From Hymenopus coronatus (lineage: Eukaryota; Arthropoda; Insecta; Mantodea; Hymenopodidae), in NCBI GenBank assembly GCA_030762935.1, contig CM060880.1:17663001-17727000 (forward strand): a DNA stretch of 64,000 nt. Reading direction: 5' to 3'. Shown here piece by piece: positions 36,252 through 45,535 of this stretch (its first letter is position 1; each line of letters opens with the position of its first letter). The position numbers and the translations under genes are program-made. The notes under the pieces are model-generated. The model saw only the letters and a list, made by a program, of their open reading frames with translations, was not told where the DNA came from and searched no databases.

Positions 36252-39200
36252 GTGGCTAAAACTGTATCACAATCTTGTTTCAGGTTCTTCAGCAGCAGCA
36301 GCAGCAGCTCAAGTGTAGAAAAGAAAGAGACTGAAGCTGCAACAGAAATGTGTAGTGAAAGCAAGCAACAAACTTCACTGGATTCGTTGGACGAAAAACC
36401 ACAAGAGAAAGTATCTACATTTACCTCCCCCCTACAGTCATTCAAATGGAAACGTGATTTGGTATGTAGTGAACAGGACACTATTACACTAACAGAAGCC
36501 ACTAAAAGAGATTTTAAACTTCCAGTTAAAAAAACTGAAATTGTCATGTCGCCAACAAAGGTAGGAGAAAATGGAAACATATCTGAGGATGAAGAGGAGG
36601 TTCTCTCGCTGGACAGTGGAATAGAAATGACCCCAAAGGAGGAGATAGAAACTGTACAAGAGGAGTGTAAACTGACATCTGAGAGCAAGGTTCATTCCAT
36701 TGCTGCAGAAGAGGAGCATAAAATCACATCTGTGAGCCAGGTTCGTTTTTTTTTGTTTTTTTTATAGTGTTTAATGCCCGCTTTTACTACATATGGTGCT
36801 ATAGGTGATGACACTGATGATACATGGAATGAAGATGGAGCACTGGTGGAATACAATGGTGGGGGAACCCGGAGAAAAGCCACCCTTGCGCCACTTTGTC
36901 CACCACAAAGTCCATATGCATGCTTGGGATTGAACCCGGGCGATCTAGGTGAGAGGTGAGTGGTCTAACCACTAGGCCACACTGCAGTCAGGTTGGTTCT
37001 GTTGTAATGGTAACATATGTTACACATAATAACCCAATAATTATTTTTAATTTGTACTTTCTCTAACGCTTACTTCAAGTAGGTAGAGAAAGTGTTATAT
37101 TGCTCCCAAAATTTCTGTAATGTGATTTGAGTGAAAGTACATTTTTCACAACCCCTTAGTACTTGACACAAGCATGTCTTATTTAGTTTTTAGCCTTTTA
37201 ATGTTTTTTTTTTAAATGTTCATACTATACTATACTAATCTTCAACAATAAAATCACTTAAATTTATGTTTTATTAATTTGTTGAGTTGGTTTTTTAACA
37301 CTACGTCACTTACATTGTTATTATGAGGGACTAGTTTCGAAAGCCTGCTTTCATTTTCAACCTCACGGGTCCAACTGCCATTGCTGGCTGCATTTGCTTG
37401 TACACTCTTCTCTGGTGGCGAAATGATGAACTTCTTAACTAAGCTGTCTACTGGCGGGATTTCAAAGTTTATTAGCCGATCTTTATTTTTCCATATGAGG
37501 ATGTTTTCCCAGGTTGTGAGTTCATTGTGGCCTGACATGGTTTTAAGCAATTTTGGATTTGGATCTAGATTGTGTTTTCTTTCCAAAAGTGAAATGCTAC
37601 TGCCGATTTACTTTTGTGTTGTTTCTGATGATTCTTAGGTCTAAGAATGGGAGTTCTCCATTGGTTTCTGTTTCCATTGTGAATTTTATTGTTTTTTCCT
37701 GTATGTTTAATAATTTTATGGCATCATCTAAATGTCTACTTGGTAGTATTGCAAATATGTTGTCAACATGGCGGTACCAAACTTTGAAAATCCATGGGAA
37801 TGCTTTCTTCATGTGCGTTTCGAATTTGCTCATAAATAAATTTGCCAAAAATGGAGATAGAGGGTTGCCCATAGAGAGTCCTGATTTTTGCCTGTAATAT
37901 TTACTATTGAAGATGAAGTAGTTTTGTTCAATGCACAAACTTGTTAGTTGTATGTAATCTTCTACTTCTGCAGGTTCTATTTCTGTTGTATTTAGCCAGT
38001 TTTTTAATAGGTCTTGCAGTTTTTGTGTTGGGATGCTAGGGTATAGTGCTGTAACATCAATTGAAACTAATGTGTCTTCTGTGTCTATTTTTAGATCTTT
38101 GATTTTTTCAACTAATTACAAAGAGTTTGCTAGATTGGAACTTTCAAATTTTGGAAACGAATCAAATTTATTCAATAACCATTTTGCTAATTTATATGTT
38201 GGAGAATCAATACTACTGGTGATTGGTCTCATTGTTTTTCCCGTTTTGTGAATTTTTGGTAGGCCATAAATTCTGGGTAATGTTGGATTGTCTACTTTTA
38301 TTTTATATGACTCTGCTTTTTTTGATGATTTTACTTTCTTTTACTGCTTTGTTTAATGTCTGGATGCAAGAGTTTAGTGGGTTGGTTTCCACTGTGATGT
38401 ATTGGTCATCCTGTAATAAATTTTCCATTCTGTTTATGTATTCTGTTTTGTCCAAAATTACCATGTTGTTCCCTTTGTCTGCTTTAGTGTATATGACTAG
38501 TTTGTCTTTTAGTGATTTTAATATAAGGCTATTGCATTTGGATTTGTTTTCATTTTTAATCTGATCAACTATTTTTGAACATTTACTTTTTATTATAATT
38601 TTATCTTCTTCCTTTAAGTTTTTTGTGGCGATTTGGATGTCTGCAATATAATCCTCTACTTGGTTTGAGTAGTCCACACATGTTTTTAACCCTTGGTTCA
38701 GAAAGTTTAACTCTTTTTTGGTGAAATTTTGATTTGATAAGTTTACTACATTATCTGTGATTTTACTTTGTTGTGGTTATAGGTTATGTTTTGGTTTAGT
38801 TGGTGGTTTTTCTTTCTTTGTTTTCAAACATAATTTATCTACTTTCCTTTTTAGTTTTATTGATTTGTTTTTCATTTTTCTGTTCAGAATTTAGTAAAGG
38901 TTGTTTTCCCATATTATGTTTCCTAAATTTCTTATTAGTTTTAGGTGCAGTGAATATAGTTTTAGTTCTGCATCATTTTTATTTTTGTAATGTTTTTTTT
39001 TTTTTTTTTTCCAGTTCTAGTACTTTTTTCTCTGCCGTTTTTTGTTGTTTACTGTTGTGATCGAATTTTACTACCCTTCTCACGAAATTTGGTACTACTT
39101 TTTTAAAAAGGCACAAATTAAGGAACCTAATATCGACACTATGTTGACGACATATTTGCAATAGTACCAAGTAGACATTTAGATGATGCCATAAAATTAT

Positions 39201-42200
39201 TAAACATACAGGAAAAAACAATAAAATTCACAATGGAAACAGAAACCAATGGAGAACTCCCATTCTTAGACCTAAGAATCATCAGAAACGACACAAAAGT
39301 AAACTTTGGAATTTACAGAAAACCAACTCAATCAGAAAATTACATTAAAAATGAAAGCTACAACCCATTACCACACAAACATACAATAATAAACAGCCTC
39401 ACACATAGATTAGTAAATGTACCTATGAGCACAACCGAATTCAACAGAGTTAAAAACCATAATTCAAACAGCAGAACAAAATGGATACAGCAAGAACCTT
39501 GTGTATAAGAAACTAAACAAAGCAAAGCAGAAAAAAACCATAAAAGAAATAACTACCCTAACAGCAGGAAAAAACAATATCAACACATTCAAAAAATTCA
39601 CTTACCACCCCCGAGCATTTAGAAAATTCAAAAAAATCTTCAAAGAACAAGGCATCAACCTAGCTCCAATAAACTTATTTTCTGTCATAAAATTACTAAA
39701 TTCAAAAATAAAAGATGAAATTCCACCAGAAAATAGGTCAGGAACATATCAAATTAAATGCACAAATTGTGAAAAGTTCTACATAGGACAAACCAAAAGA
39801 AGTTTAAAAATCAGATCCAAAGAGCACTTTAGAAACCTAAAATTGAAACAAGAAGATAAATCGGCAGTAGCATTTCACTTTTGGAAAGAAAACCACAATC
39901 TAGATCCAAATCCAAAATTGCTTAAAACCATGTCAGGCCACAATGAACTCACAACCTGGGAAAACATCCTCATATGGAAAAATAAAGATCGGCTAATAAA
40001 CTTTGAAGTCCCGCCAATAGACAGCTTAGTTAAGAAGTTCATCATTTCGCCACCAGAGAAGAGTGTACAAGCAAATGCAGCCAGCAATGGCAGTTGGACC
40101 CGTGAGGTTGAAAATGAAAGCAGGCTTTCGAAACTAGTCCCTCATAATAACAATGTAAGTGACGTAGTGTTAAAAAACCAACTCAACAAATTAATAAAAC
40201 ATATAATTTGACCGTCACGTCACTAAATTCCTCCAAACATCAATCAATCACTTAAATTTGTTCATTTTTTTAAGAATAAGAAGCAAAAATCCACACAACT
40301 CGGTCAAAATTAACCCTATCGGTAGCTAAATGTGTCATCACACCAGTTATTTTACTGGAGCCCTCCCCATCCTTTACCAGAGGCACATTTGACATCAATT
40401 ACAAATATTCAAACTTTTGACATGTAGCTTTGAAAGAATAACCAATCCATTTTGTCTTGCCTTAACAATTACAGATATTTGAATTGCTTTGACTGTGGTG
40501 CCAGTTTAGGAATTAAAGGAAGTGGCACATATACCAAAATATTTCTGCCATTGAGCATTAAAATATCTGTATTACATTCACATGGCTTTCTCTACCCTCA
40601 CATGTTCATTAGTGTGTATATAAATTATTCTTACAAACTTTTTCTTTGTACTTCATTTTAATCAAGAAATAGCTACAGCACCCATTTAGTTATAAATTCA
40701 AAGAAAGTAGTGGCAGTCGGATTTTAAATAACTGGACACTTTATCATATATGCTTTCTTAAAATTCCACACTTTCCATGCAACAGTGAAAAATAATGAAT
40801 AAGGAATATACTTAAATAGAATGACAAAATATATTGAACAATTTGAACAATTGTTAATGCATATCTAAGAAATGCATTGCAGAACAAAAAACCTATTTGC
40901 AATAAATTATTAAAAAGATTTATATGTTTTGTCTATTACTTAACATTTATCAGTTATAAAAGATGAAATTATTTCCGAATGAAGGGGATTTCACAGACTA
41001 TTCCTAGAAAATTCAATATATACTTCTATTTATGATATGAATATATTTAATATATGATATTTTAATCCAAATCTAAACCTTAAAAAAAAAATTCCATGCA
41101 AAAGGTAGTTTGGGAAGATTTTGTTGCATCTTTAGAACACTTCAGATATTTACTTATCATTTTTAAGTTGTGTGTTCACACACACAGATCTTTGTGTAAA
41201 AATGTTTTATTTTTTATACAGGGAACCTCAAAGCATATAACCAAGCAAAATCTTGGTATTGAATTTTTGGATGGAGTAAAACACTTCTTAACTACTGTGT
41301 ATATACAATAGCATTTGGTAGAGAAAATAAAAATGTATTATTTCAATCACCAAACTGGAAAGAAGAAGAAGAAGAAGAAGAAAAAAGAAGAAAAAAAAAG
41401 AAGAAAAAATGCACCCCCACGCATGCACACATACACAACCTGTTTTGAGTAATTAATAGGGTAACTATTGAGACGTTAATACATATATGGAAGCCAAGTG
41501 TTTTCATATCAAATGTTTATTTTTTGTTAATGGAAATAAATTGATGCCATATTGATTTATTGAGTATGTGGTAAAGGAAAAATTAAGTACTGAAAGCAAT
41601 TAGCTTGTAAGTGTTCTGTGAATATCAGAATATTGAATTTAATGTGTATTTTAAGTATAATTTCATTTATGATCAGAACTAATTATTTAAAAAAATTCAA
41701 CAATAATAATGGCATTGCTACGTGCACAAAAAAGGCAGTTGTTCTTTCTAGTATACCACATCCCCAAGCGTTGGATACCCATTTAAATATTCATTAAGCG
41801 CAAATAGCTTATGAAATAAATATTATATGTACCAAAAGTAATTTATTTATAAATAAAAGGAAGTCTGTATTATATACTTCCTTAAAGAATGTTTAATAAG
41901 GGGAAACATGTAGAATAAGCTTTGAGCCTACATAAGAGCTGAATAGATGCTCAACATTTGTCATTCTGTATTTGTCAGTCTTGATGTGATCATCATTGCT
42001 CGGCACAAGGGTAGCATTGGTGGGAACGCATGCTGTTACCATACTAGTGTAATGCAATCTTAATTTATCTGTGCCATCATACAGTGTTAATAAATATTGT
42101 ATCCAGTGATATTGAAGAATATATAAGAACATCTTACCAGTGTATCATTTACAAGTATTATATGCATTATCTCCCTTGCGGCCACGATCCTGAGATGTAA

Positions 42201-45200
42201 TAATACATATTACAGTTAGTAATACTAAAAAGAATCTCAATTAGCTTGCCGATGAAGTTATCTCCTTCGCAGCCCCGAGAAAAACAATTTGTAATACTAT
42301 AAACTAAAGGGTAGATATGCATGCTAAATTACTGTAACATTCAGTTCATGCATGGTTGCACATATTTAGGATCCAATCTTTATTTACAGCCAACATATTC
42401 CTGTTCATTGGTTTGTTTCTTTTTGAGAGTGACACAGCAATACTGCTTCTTTCTTCTTTTCATCACTGGAACTAGAAGAACATTATCTCAATCTCAGAAG
42501 CTCTGAAAATTTAAATTTACTGTCACCTCTAACACATCCTGAACTGCTGCTCTTATTTTATCTTTGGTTCATAAGCTTTTGCTTGTCAATGCCATTTTTC
42601 AACTAATGTAAACAAACACAGGCTAGAGAAACCAAGTTTTGAGTTGATTTTTCAATTATGTAATTGAATCTGTAATTGTTTATACAAATTTTACTTTTAA
42701 CCCTAGAATCTCCAATTTGTGCTAACCATCCTGTATTTTTTTTTTCCAACTTGTAAATTTAGGAGTTTAAATGCTTTGGCTTTATGCCTCATGTAGGTGA
42801 ATCGTTGCTTGCTAGCCCATATTGAGACGGTCTAAATACCCTCTAAAATATCTCTGAGCAGTCTAAATGGACTCTTGTAATTAGTGAGCCAGCAGGTTGC
42901 ATATGTGAAAATGTAAAATAATGTTTACTACTTGTTAATGTTTCTAGATAAGTAAAGAGAGGAAAGGGACACGGGCCAGCCCTAAGATATGCAGAAGACC
43001 AGGGCTTAGCAAAACCAAGAAGCAACTGAATCTGCTTGATATGTTTGGTTTGCAGAAGAAGTAAGTATACTGTCACAAGTTCCTCATTTATTTAATTCAA
43101 AAACTATAGTAATTCTTTCAATTTTGTTTATAATTATTACTATGGAGCATATAGGTACAAAACTAATACATGTGAGGAATTTAAGACACACTAATTAAAT
43201 CGACACAGTAAAGTTTAACTTCATTACTGGTAATATTGATTAAAAAAGATCAGTACTCACATCTTTTCTTCTGCTGGCCAGCCAGTGGGATTGTGTTGAT
43301 GTACTGGTGCTGTTGGGTATATCTGTTCCCTTCCCTGGCTAATCACTCACTGACTTTAAGCATGGAACTATGCACTCTAAGTAGAGCTGGTCAACTCAGA
43401 TTTCAATCTTGCTTATTTCTTGCTGCCCCTAAGCATGTCTCTCACTGCCAGTAGATGGAGCTGAACACACAGCTGGCAGGAGAGAGCTTGACCAACGTGC
43501 ATACAAGATTCTTGATTACTCGCAAGACTCATGTCTTGTTAATAGCAAGACTCCATTGTAATGCATGAAAACTTGCACAATCGGTTCTTTAAATTATATT
43601 ATTTCATCTGTTTAAATGATTTAAGGTTTAAATAGACTACCAGGATAAGGATGATATTTAAATAATCTACGCTAGGGAAAGGGTTAAAAATGAAAGGTGG
43701 TATCAAATCTGCAGATATGTGCGCTTGGTCTCCACTTTTATTACAAATAAGTGTGTATATATTTTATTACTCCTGAGACATTTATGTTGCAAGAAGTAAT
43801 TCTATTTTTGGTTGTAATCTGAACATATTTGAGAATAAGTAAAGTTATATACAAAGCACACAAATTATGGGTATGTCATTAAAAATTAATATCGCTGATT
43901 CAAACTGTTTACTGTGAATGCCTTTGGGATATATGCACTTAAACAATAGGTCATCTTATGTTATTACTAGGGCCTGAATTTTTAGCTTTTTATAAATGCA
44001 GTTTTAGTCTTTTACTATCTTCTACTATTCTCTATGTTTTTAAATAATTTTCCCGCTTTTTAAGGAAATTGATGACAAACACCTTTTATAACATAATACA
44101 AATAAAAACATTAAAACTATTTTACTTCACAGAAGAGTGTTGTTAATATGATATATAATTTAAGCCAATTTATTACTCAGTATACTCGTGGTAGAACATT
44201 TTAACTAAAAAATTCAGCATGTATTTTTAATATATAGCACTCATATAAAACACTTTACATTTCAGCACTATTGCTGTAACACAACCAGCCACATTTCTAA
44301 ATTTTCTTTGTTTTTTAATATATTCCTCTAGGCAGAAAAAGATCCTTTAGCTTAGCAAAATGTTACTGACGCATGCTTCATACACGCAATTTCTATATCA
44401 AGATAAAAATTGTGATAAATTCTTTCCCTGACCTACCCCGCATGTACACTCAAAACACAACTAAATGCATTATTAAAAAAAATTGTAATTTAAATGATTG
44501 AAGAAAACAATTTAGAAATTTTCTACTGAGGTTACAAATAACTTGAAGTTTAGCAAGTTTTAGGTCTCAATGTCCCATTTAACTTTTTTTTTTTTTTAAG
44601 GTTGAATAAGATTCACACATTAGCACCCAAATGGCTTGAAACATAAAAGTACTTTGAAACATTCTAACTTATTTACAATGGGAAAAATTAGGATATACTT
44701 AAAAATCTGGGCCCTAGTTATTATATAACCAGTTTATATTACAGATCATATGTCAACCTGCTTCACCTGAATTCTTTGTGGCTTAAGCCATTTCTGAGAT
44801 TATTCATGGTTCAAATTGTTCAATACTTTGTCTTTCAAGTCCTTTCAATATTTAAGTGTTTCTTGCAAAAAGTATGGAAGTTAAGGCCAGTAAACAGTGT
44901 CCAGTTGTTAAACATTGGACCATCGCTATTCCCTTTGTATCTGTGATGAATTGTGTAATGTAACTATTTCTGCAATTGAAGTGAAGCAGATGAGAATTTA
45001 TTTATTATTCTTCCTGTATCTGCTACAGGTTATCATTTGAACAAATAGTACCAAAAAACAGTATTTAGAAATAACATATAAGGATAGTTTGAATATCCAA
45101 TTAAAAGGTTAGAGGGAAGAAAGTTATATGAATGTAACTCTTCAATTTTGGTTAATATTAAAATCTTGCAAAGTATCGGATCACTGAACTACATTCAGAT

Positions 45201-45443
45201 AAGAACTTTCAATTTGTTTAGTTTGCTGCACTATAACCAAACAAACGAAAGCATATGTATGAAATTTCATGTTGCGCCCTCTAATAGATCTTACTTGAGA
45301 ACTTTGTGAGCTGCATTTGTGAAAGGAAGTGTTTGCCATTATACTATTGCACTTTCACTTGTGTTTTGAATAGTGTTACTATTGCCAGTGACTTTAATTA
45401 ATTTGTTTCTATTTTTTACAGAGCTAAGCTTCAACATGTCTAG
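19349..45443 (+). CDS. EXO1: Exonuclease 1 (EXO1), 5'-3' DNA exonuclease/flap nuclease, eleven coding exons
   Basis: Exons: 19349-19509, 19593-19712, 19804-20065, 20627-20842, 23847-24131, 26468-26642, 30183-30273, 34409-34618, 36284-36740, 42948-43060 and 45422-45443. All are GT-AG and in phase, giving 703 residues (human 846). EXO1 is a FEN1/XPG-family nuclease acting in mismatch repair, end resection and replication. The N-terminal XPG domain starts MGIQGLIPF. Metal-binding acidic residues sit at D30 (VAIDAY), D78 (VFDG), E150 and D152 (PYEADAQ), D171 and D173 (TEDSDL) and D226 (GCDY), almost the human numbering. The I-domain and H2TH region follow to about residue 348. The C-terminal half is serine/acid-rich and poorly conserved, as usual, and ends in a PIP-box-like QLNLLDMF at 685-692. 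An in-frame TAA at 43062-43064, overlapping the exon 10 donor, could give a 697-residue form. Confidence 0.95.
19593..19712 (+). CDS. EXO1: EXO1 coding exon 2
   Basis: 120 bp, bounded by TTACAG|G and CGCGA|GTAAGT. Encodes [20 protein letters not shown], with catalytic D78. The preceding intron is only 83 bp. Confidence 0.95.
19804..20065 (+). CDS. EXO1: EXO1 coding exon 3
   Basis: 262 bp, bounded by CTTACAG|G and TCAAAG|GTACAG. Encodes the helical arch segment and the catalytic blocks [14 protein letters not shown] (E150, D152) and [13 protein letters not shown] (D171, D173). Confidence 0.96.
20236..20540 (+). repeat. Degenerate relative of the 25755-26255 TTAA MITE
   Basis: Shares an ordered series with the 25755 element: GACAGAGTTGCATTTTACTG, GGATTTTGCTTTT, ATAAAACAAC, and a right end CTATAAGGGGTTAA. 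It is in EXO1 intron 3. Confidence 0.5.
20627..20842 (+). CDS. EXO1: EXO1 coding exon 4
   Basis: 216 bp, 72 whole codons, bounded by TTCATAG|ATC and AAG|GTAAGC. Encodes [11 protein letters not shown] and [20 protein letters not shown] (D226), then GIGLGKAC, the start of the helix-two-turn-helix. Confidence 0.95.
21018..21260 (+). mobile_element. tRNA-derived SINE (family A)
   Basis: Head CTAGGGGTTACTCGCTAGCC with B box-like GGTTGAAACC, then the family body AAAAATCCTTAGAATG, TTCGGAAGGA, TAGATTTATG and GAACCTCAAG. It lies in EXO1 intron 4. Confidence 0.75.
21281..22270 (-). repeat. ~840 bp repeat, minus copy with internal ~150 bp insertion
   Basis: Starts ACTTTCTCTAGC, ends GAATGAAACACATCAG. 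Between about 21390 and 21540 unrelated AT-rich sequence interrupts the element. Confidence 0.75.
22271..23235. other. EXO1 intron 4, unassigned stretch
   Basis: A minus-strand 69-codon frame at 22275-22484 ([20 protein letters not shown]) has a protein-like composition but matches nothing I know. 22540-22780 is GC-richer. No repeat family assigned. Confidence 0.35.
23236..23400 (+). mobile_element. tRNA-derived SINE (family C), partial
   Basis: TAGCTCAGTGGTAGAGCAAC (A box) and GGTTCAAATCC (B box) spaced as in a tRNA, but the cloverleaf ends are poor. A minus copy lies at about 46680-46790. The upstream block TATGTAGGACAGGAGTTGGA recurs at about 26980. Confidence 0.6.
23418..23666 (-). mobile_element. 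tRNA-derived SINE (family B), minus, with 11 bp target-site duplication
   Basis: TGATAACTTTT flanks it at 23407-23417 and 23667-23677. Reverse complement begins GCCTGCCTGGGTAGTGTGGT with B box GAGTTCGAATC and ends in a long A run. Same family as 29911-30158. Confidence 0.82.
23847..24131 (+). CDS. EXO1: EXO1 coding exon 5
   Basis: 285 bp, 95 codons, bounded by TTGTAG|GCG and GAG|GTATGT. Encodes [18 protein letters not shown] and [18 protein letters not shown], matching the end of the nuclease core. Confidence 0.95.
25081..25206 (+). repeat. ~840 bp repeat, 5' fragment
   Basis: Only the first ~125 bp (TCTGGTGTGTTCCATTCACA ... GGTCTTATTACT) are present. Confidence 0.7.
25755..26255. mobile_element. 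TTAA-flanked MITE (piggyBac-like), 501 bp
   Basis: Ends are TTAACCCTTAATTGCATG and its inverted partner CATGCAATTAAGGGTTAA, perfect over 18 bp and including TTAA. No coding capacity. Relatives: 20236-20540, 17055-17110, and a minus copy split by PLE-2 around 37180-37265 and 40246-40410. Confidence 0.75.
26468..26642 (+). CDS. EXO1: EXO1 coding exon 6
   Basis: 175 bp, bounded by TTTTCAG|GAA and GAAG|GTGAGG. Encodes [11 protein letters not shown], which corresponds to the NVSSIWHRNY region of human EXO1. Sequence after that is low-conservation linker. Confidence 0.88.
27389..27490 (-). repeat. ~840 bp repeat, terminal palindrome fragment
   Basis: Minus-orientation palindromic end (ACTTTCTCTATACG ... 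GTGTATAGAGAAAG) plus the following TTCCACCCAAAAATT block, cut off at the CCCCCTGAATT box. The next copy starts 10 bp later. Confidence 0.75.
27501..28332 (+). repeat. ~840 bp repeat, full copy
   Basis: TCTGATGTGTTCCATTCACA at the start, GCGTATAGAGAAAGTAAA at the end. It is immediately followed by an opposite-oriented copy. Confidence 0.85.
28333..29061 (-). repeat. ~840 bp repeat, minus copy lacking its palindromic end
   Basis: Begins internally at GCATTTTCAGAAAAAGGTCT and runs to GTCATGTGAATGGAACAC. It forms a tail-to-tail inverted pair with 27501-28332. Confidence 0.82.
29240..29490 (+). mobile_element. tRNA-derived SINE (family A)
   Basis: CTGGGGGTAACATATTAGCC head, B box GGTTCAAACCT, family A body and GGGATGCTGAGAAGTTAAAG tail. 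Confidence 0.75.
29493..29590 (-). repeat. ~840 bp repeat, terminal fragment
   Basis: TTGCTTTCTCTGC then ATTGTATTCTTCCCAAAAA, then CAAATATATGTTTGA, the minus-orientation end of the family. Confidence 0.6.
29911..30158 (+). mobile_element. tRNA-derived SINE (family B), with target-site duplication
   Basis: AAGTGTTGTATTA at 29898-29910 and AAGTGCTGTATTA at 30159-30171, one mismatch. A box TAGTGTGGTGG, B box GAGTTCGAATC, A-rich 3' end. It ends 24 bp before EXO1 exon 7 and supplies sequence next to its acceptor region. Confidence 0.85.
30183..30273 (+). CDS. EXO1: EXO1 coding exon 7
   Basis: 91 bp, bounded by TTGTTACAG|AG and AACAG|GTAGTT. Encodes a charged segment ([12 protein letters not shown] ... 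ESAEKEN). Supported mainly by perfect phase continuity with exons 6 and 8. A SINE ends only 24 bp upstream of the exon. Confidence 0.8.
30829..31090 (+). mobile_element. tRNA(Leu/Ser)-like SINE (family D)
   Basis: Head TCTTGGCCGAGTGGTTAGAC with B box GGTTTGATCCC, then a ~200 bp body. Related minus copy at 36766-36990. Confidence 0.75.
31518..32374 (-). repeat. ~840 bp repeat, full minus copy
   Basis: GCTTTCTCTATAC ... AGTCATGTGAATGGAACACA. It contains a TGTGTGTGT tract at the usual microsatellite position. Confidence 0.85.
32428..33277 (-). repeat. ~840 bp repeat, full minus copy with 38-T tract
   Basis: TCTCTTTAGCATGTATGTAC ... AAGTTAGGTGAATGGAACAC. An uninterrupted run of 38 T at 32951-32988 has expanded inside the element. 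Confidence 0.82.
33749..34312. mobile_element. PLE C-terminal inverted pair (hairpin), no RT
   Basis: The two ends mirror each other from TATACACACACTCACTTATT on the left to its complement on the right, and the arms meet around 34000 with about 20 bp between. Both arms encode a PLE C-terminus in opposite directions: [17 protein letters not shown], then PMDCLFN, from 163-codon frames at 33768-34259 (minus) and 33799-34290 (plus). Inserted in EXO1 intron 7. Confidence 0.75.
34409..34618 (+). CDS. EXO1: EXO1 coding exon 8
   Basis: 210 bp, bounded by CTGTTCAG|T and AGTAG|GTTAGT. Encodes a lysine-rich disordered segment ([17 protein letters not shown]). Homology to vertebrate EXO1 is weak here; phase continuity on both sides supports it. 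Confidence 0.82.
36117..36218 (-). repeat. ~840 bp repeat, end fragment
   Basis: TTCTGCTAATGTTTATCTAG ... GATTGGAACACATCAGA, then a T-run up to the EXO1 exon 9 acceptor region. Confidence 0.7.
36284..36740 (+). CDS. EXO1: EXO1 coding exon 9
   Basis: 457 bp, bounded by TTGTTTCAG|G and AGCCAG|GTTCGT. Starts RFF followed by a run of eight serines, six of them AGC codons in tandem, then a long acidic, serine/threonine-rich disordered region with SP and SQ sites such as MSPTK and TSVSQ. Similar to the regulatory, phosphorylated tail of known EXO1 proteins. Confidence 0.87.
36766..36990 (-). mobile_element. tRNA(Leu/Ser)-like SINE (family D), minus
   Basis: Reverse complement starts TGTGGCCTAGTGGTTAGACC, with B box GGTTCAATCCC. 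It lies just 25 bp after the EXO1 exon 9 donor. Confidence 0.75.
37054..37150 (-). repeat. ~840 bp repeat, end fragment
   Basis: TACTTTCTCTAACGC followed by GTAGAGAAAGTGTTATATTG, the minus-orientation terminus. Confidence 0.6.
37266..39110 (-). pseudogene. PLE-2 minus arm: decayed RT with internal deletion
   Basis: Holds the N-terminal RT region (38303-38677: [20 protein letters not shown]), the palm (37597-37938: [18 protein letters not shown]) and the C-terminal tail (37254-37586). The catalytic box reads RHVDN instead of YVDD. The thumb and GIY-YIG are deleted: AAAGTAAA is joined to TCGGCAG at about 37608. Confidence 0.85.
39136..40211 (+). pseudogene. PLE-2 plus arm: RT palm to GIY-YIG fragment
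   Basis: Begins at [18 protein letters not shown] with an intact YVDD, continues [12 protein letters not shown], one frameshift near 39500, then a 236-codon frame (39501-40211) with [20 protein letters not shown], the GIY-YIG domain with its C-x2-C. Confidence 0.87.
40566..41332 (+). repeat. ~840 bp repeat, diverged plus copy
   Basis: ATTACATTCACATGGCTTTC ... GGTAGAGAAAATAAAAATG. The middle is shortened. Confidence 0.7.
41359..41409 (+). repeat. (GAA)n microsatellite
   Basis: GAAGAAGAA tract with interrupting A runs, just after an ~840 bp repeat copy. Confidence 0.9.
41410..42947. other. EXO1 intron 9, 3' part
   Basis: No recognised element. Two similar segments, CATTATCTCCCTTGCGGCCA (42165) and GAAGTTATCTCCTTCGCAGC (42254), suggest a short degenerate duplication. 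Confidence 0.35.
42948..43060 (+). CDS. EXO1: EXO1 coding exon 10 with PIP-box-like motif
   Basis: 113 bp starting after TTTCTAG. Basic segment, then [15 protein letters not shown], comparable to the PCNA-binding C-terminal end of human EXO1. The donor AGAA|GTAAGT overlaps an in-frame TAA at 43062-43064, so failure to splice still ends the protein after QKK. Confidence 0.88.
43065..45421. other. EXO1 intron 10
   Basis: AT-rich, with no family assigned. Unusual in this window for being free of the ~840 bp repeat over 2.3 kb. Confidence 0.4.
45422..45443 (+). CDS. EXO1: EXO1 terminal coding segment, exon 11
   Basis: Acceptor after a strong pyrimidine tract (CTATTTTTTACAG). Adds AKLQHV and a TAG stop at 45441-45443, followed about 90 bp later by AATAAA. 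No AATAAA was seen soon after exon 10, which favours this spliced end. Confidence 0.65.
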
Positions 45444-45529
45444 TACTAAAGTGACTCTAACCATGGTCCATAGACTGCATTTTGTGATTATTGTGTTATA
45501 ATTTTTACTGTGCAACATTTTTGTACATA

Positions 45530-45535
45530 AATAAA
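45530..45535 (+). terminator. Polyadenylation signal of EXO1
   Basis: AATAAA 87 bp after the TAG at 45441-45443 and about 2.1 kb before the stop codon of the convergent CTSC gene. Confidence 0.7.

Larger units (their letters stand above)
37266..40245. mobile_element. Penelope-like element PLE-2, inverted pair with 14 bp target-site duplication
   Basis: AATCACTTAAATTT at 37252-37265 and 40246-40259. The plus-strand arm (about 39136-40245) holds the complete 3' end with a ~40 bp tail absent from the minus-strand arm (37266 to about 39110). It lies in EXO1 intron 9. The polarity is the mirror image of PLE-1. Confidence 0.88.
37180..40410 (-). mobile_element. Minus copy of the TTAA MITE family, split by PLE-2
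   Basis: 37225-37265 (ACTAATCTTCAACAATAAAA) and 40246-40410 (AAGCAAAAATCCAC, CACACCAGTTATTTTACTGG, CCCTCCCCATCCTTTACCAG) match successive parts of the reverse complement of 25755-26255. PLE-2 lies between them. Confidence 0.6.

Noticed and set aside
41359..41409. CRISPR-like or tandem array
   Set aside because: Simple GAA microsatellite; no CRISPR array is expected or seen in this eukaryotic sequence.
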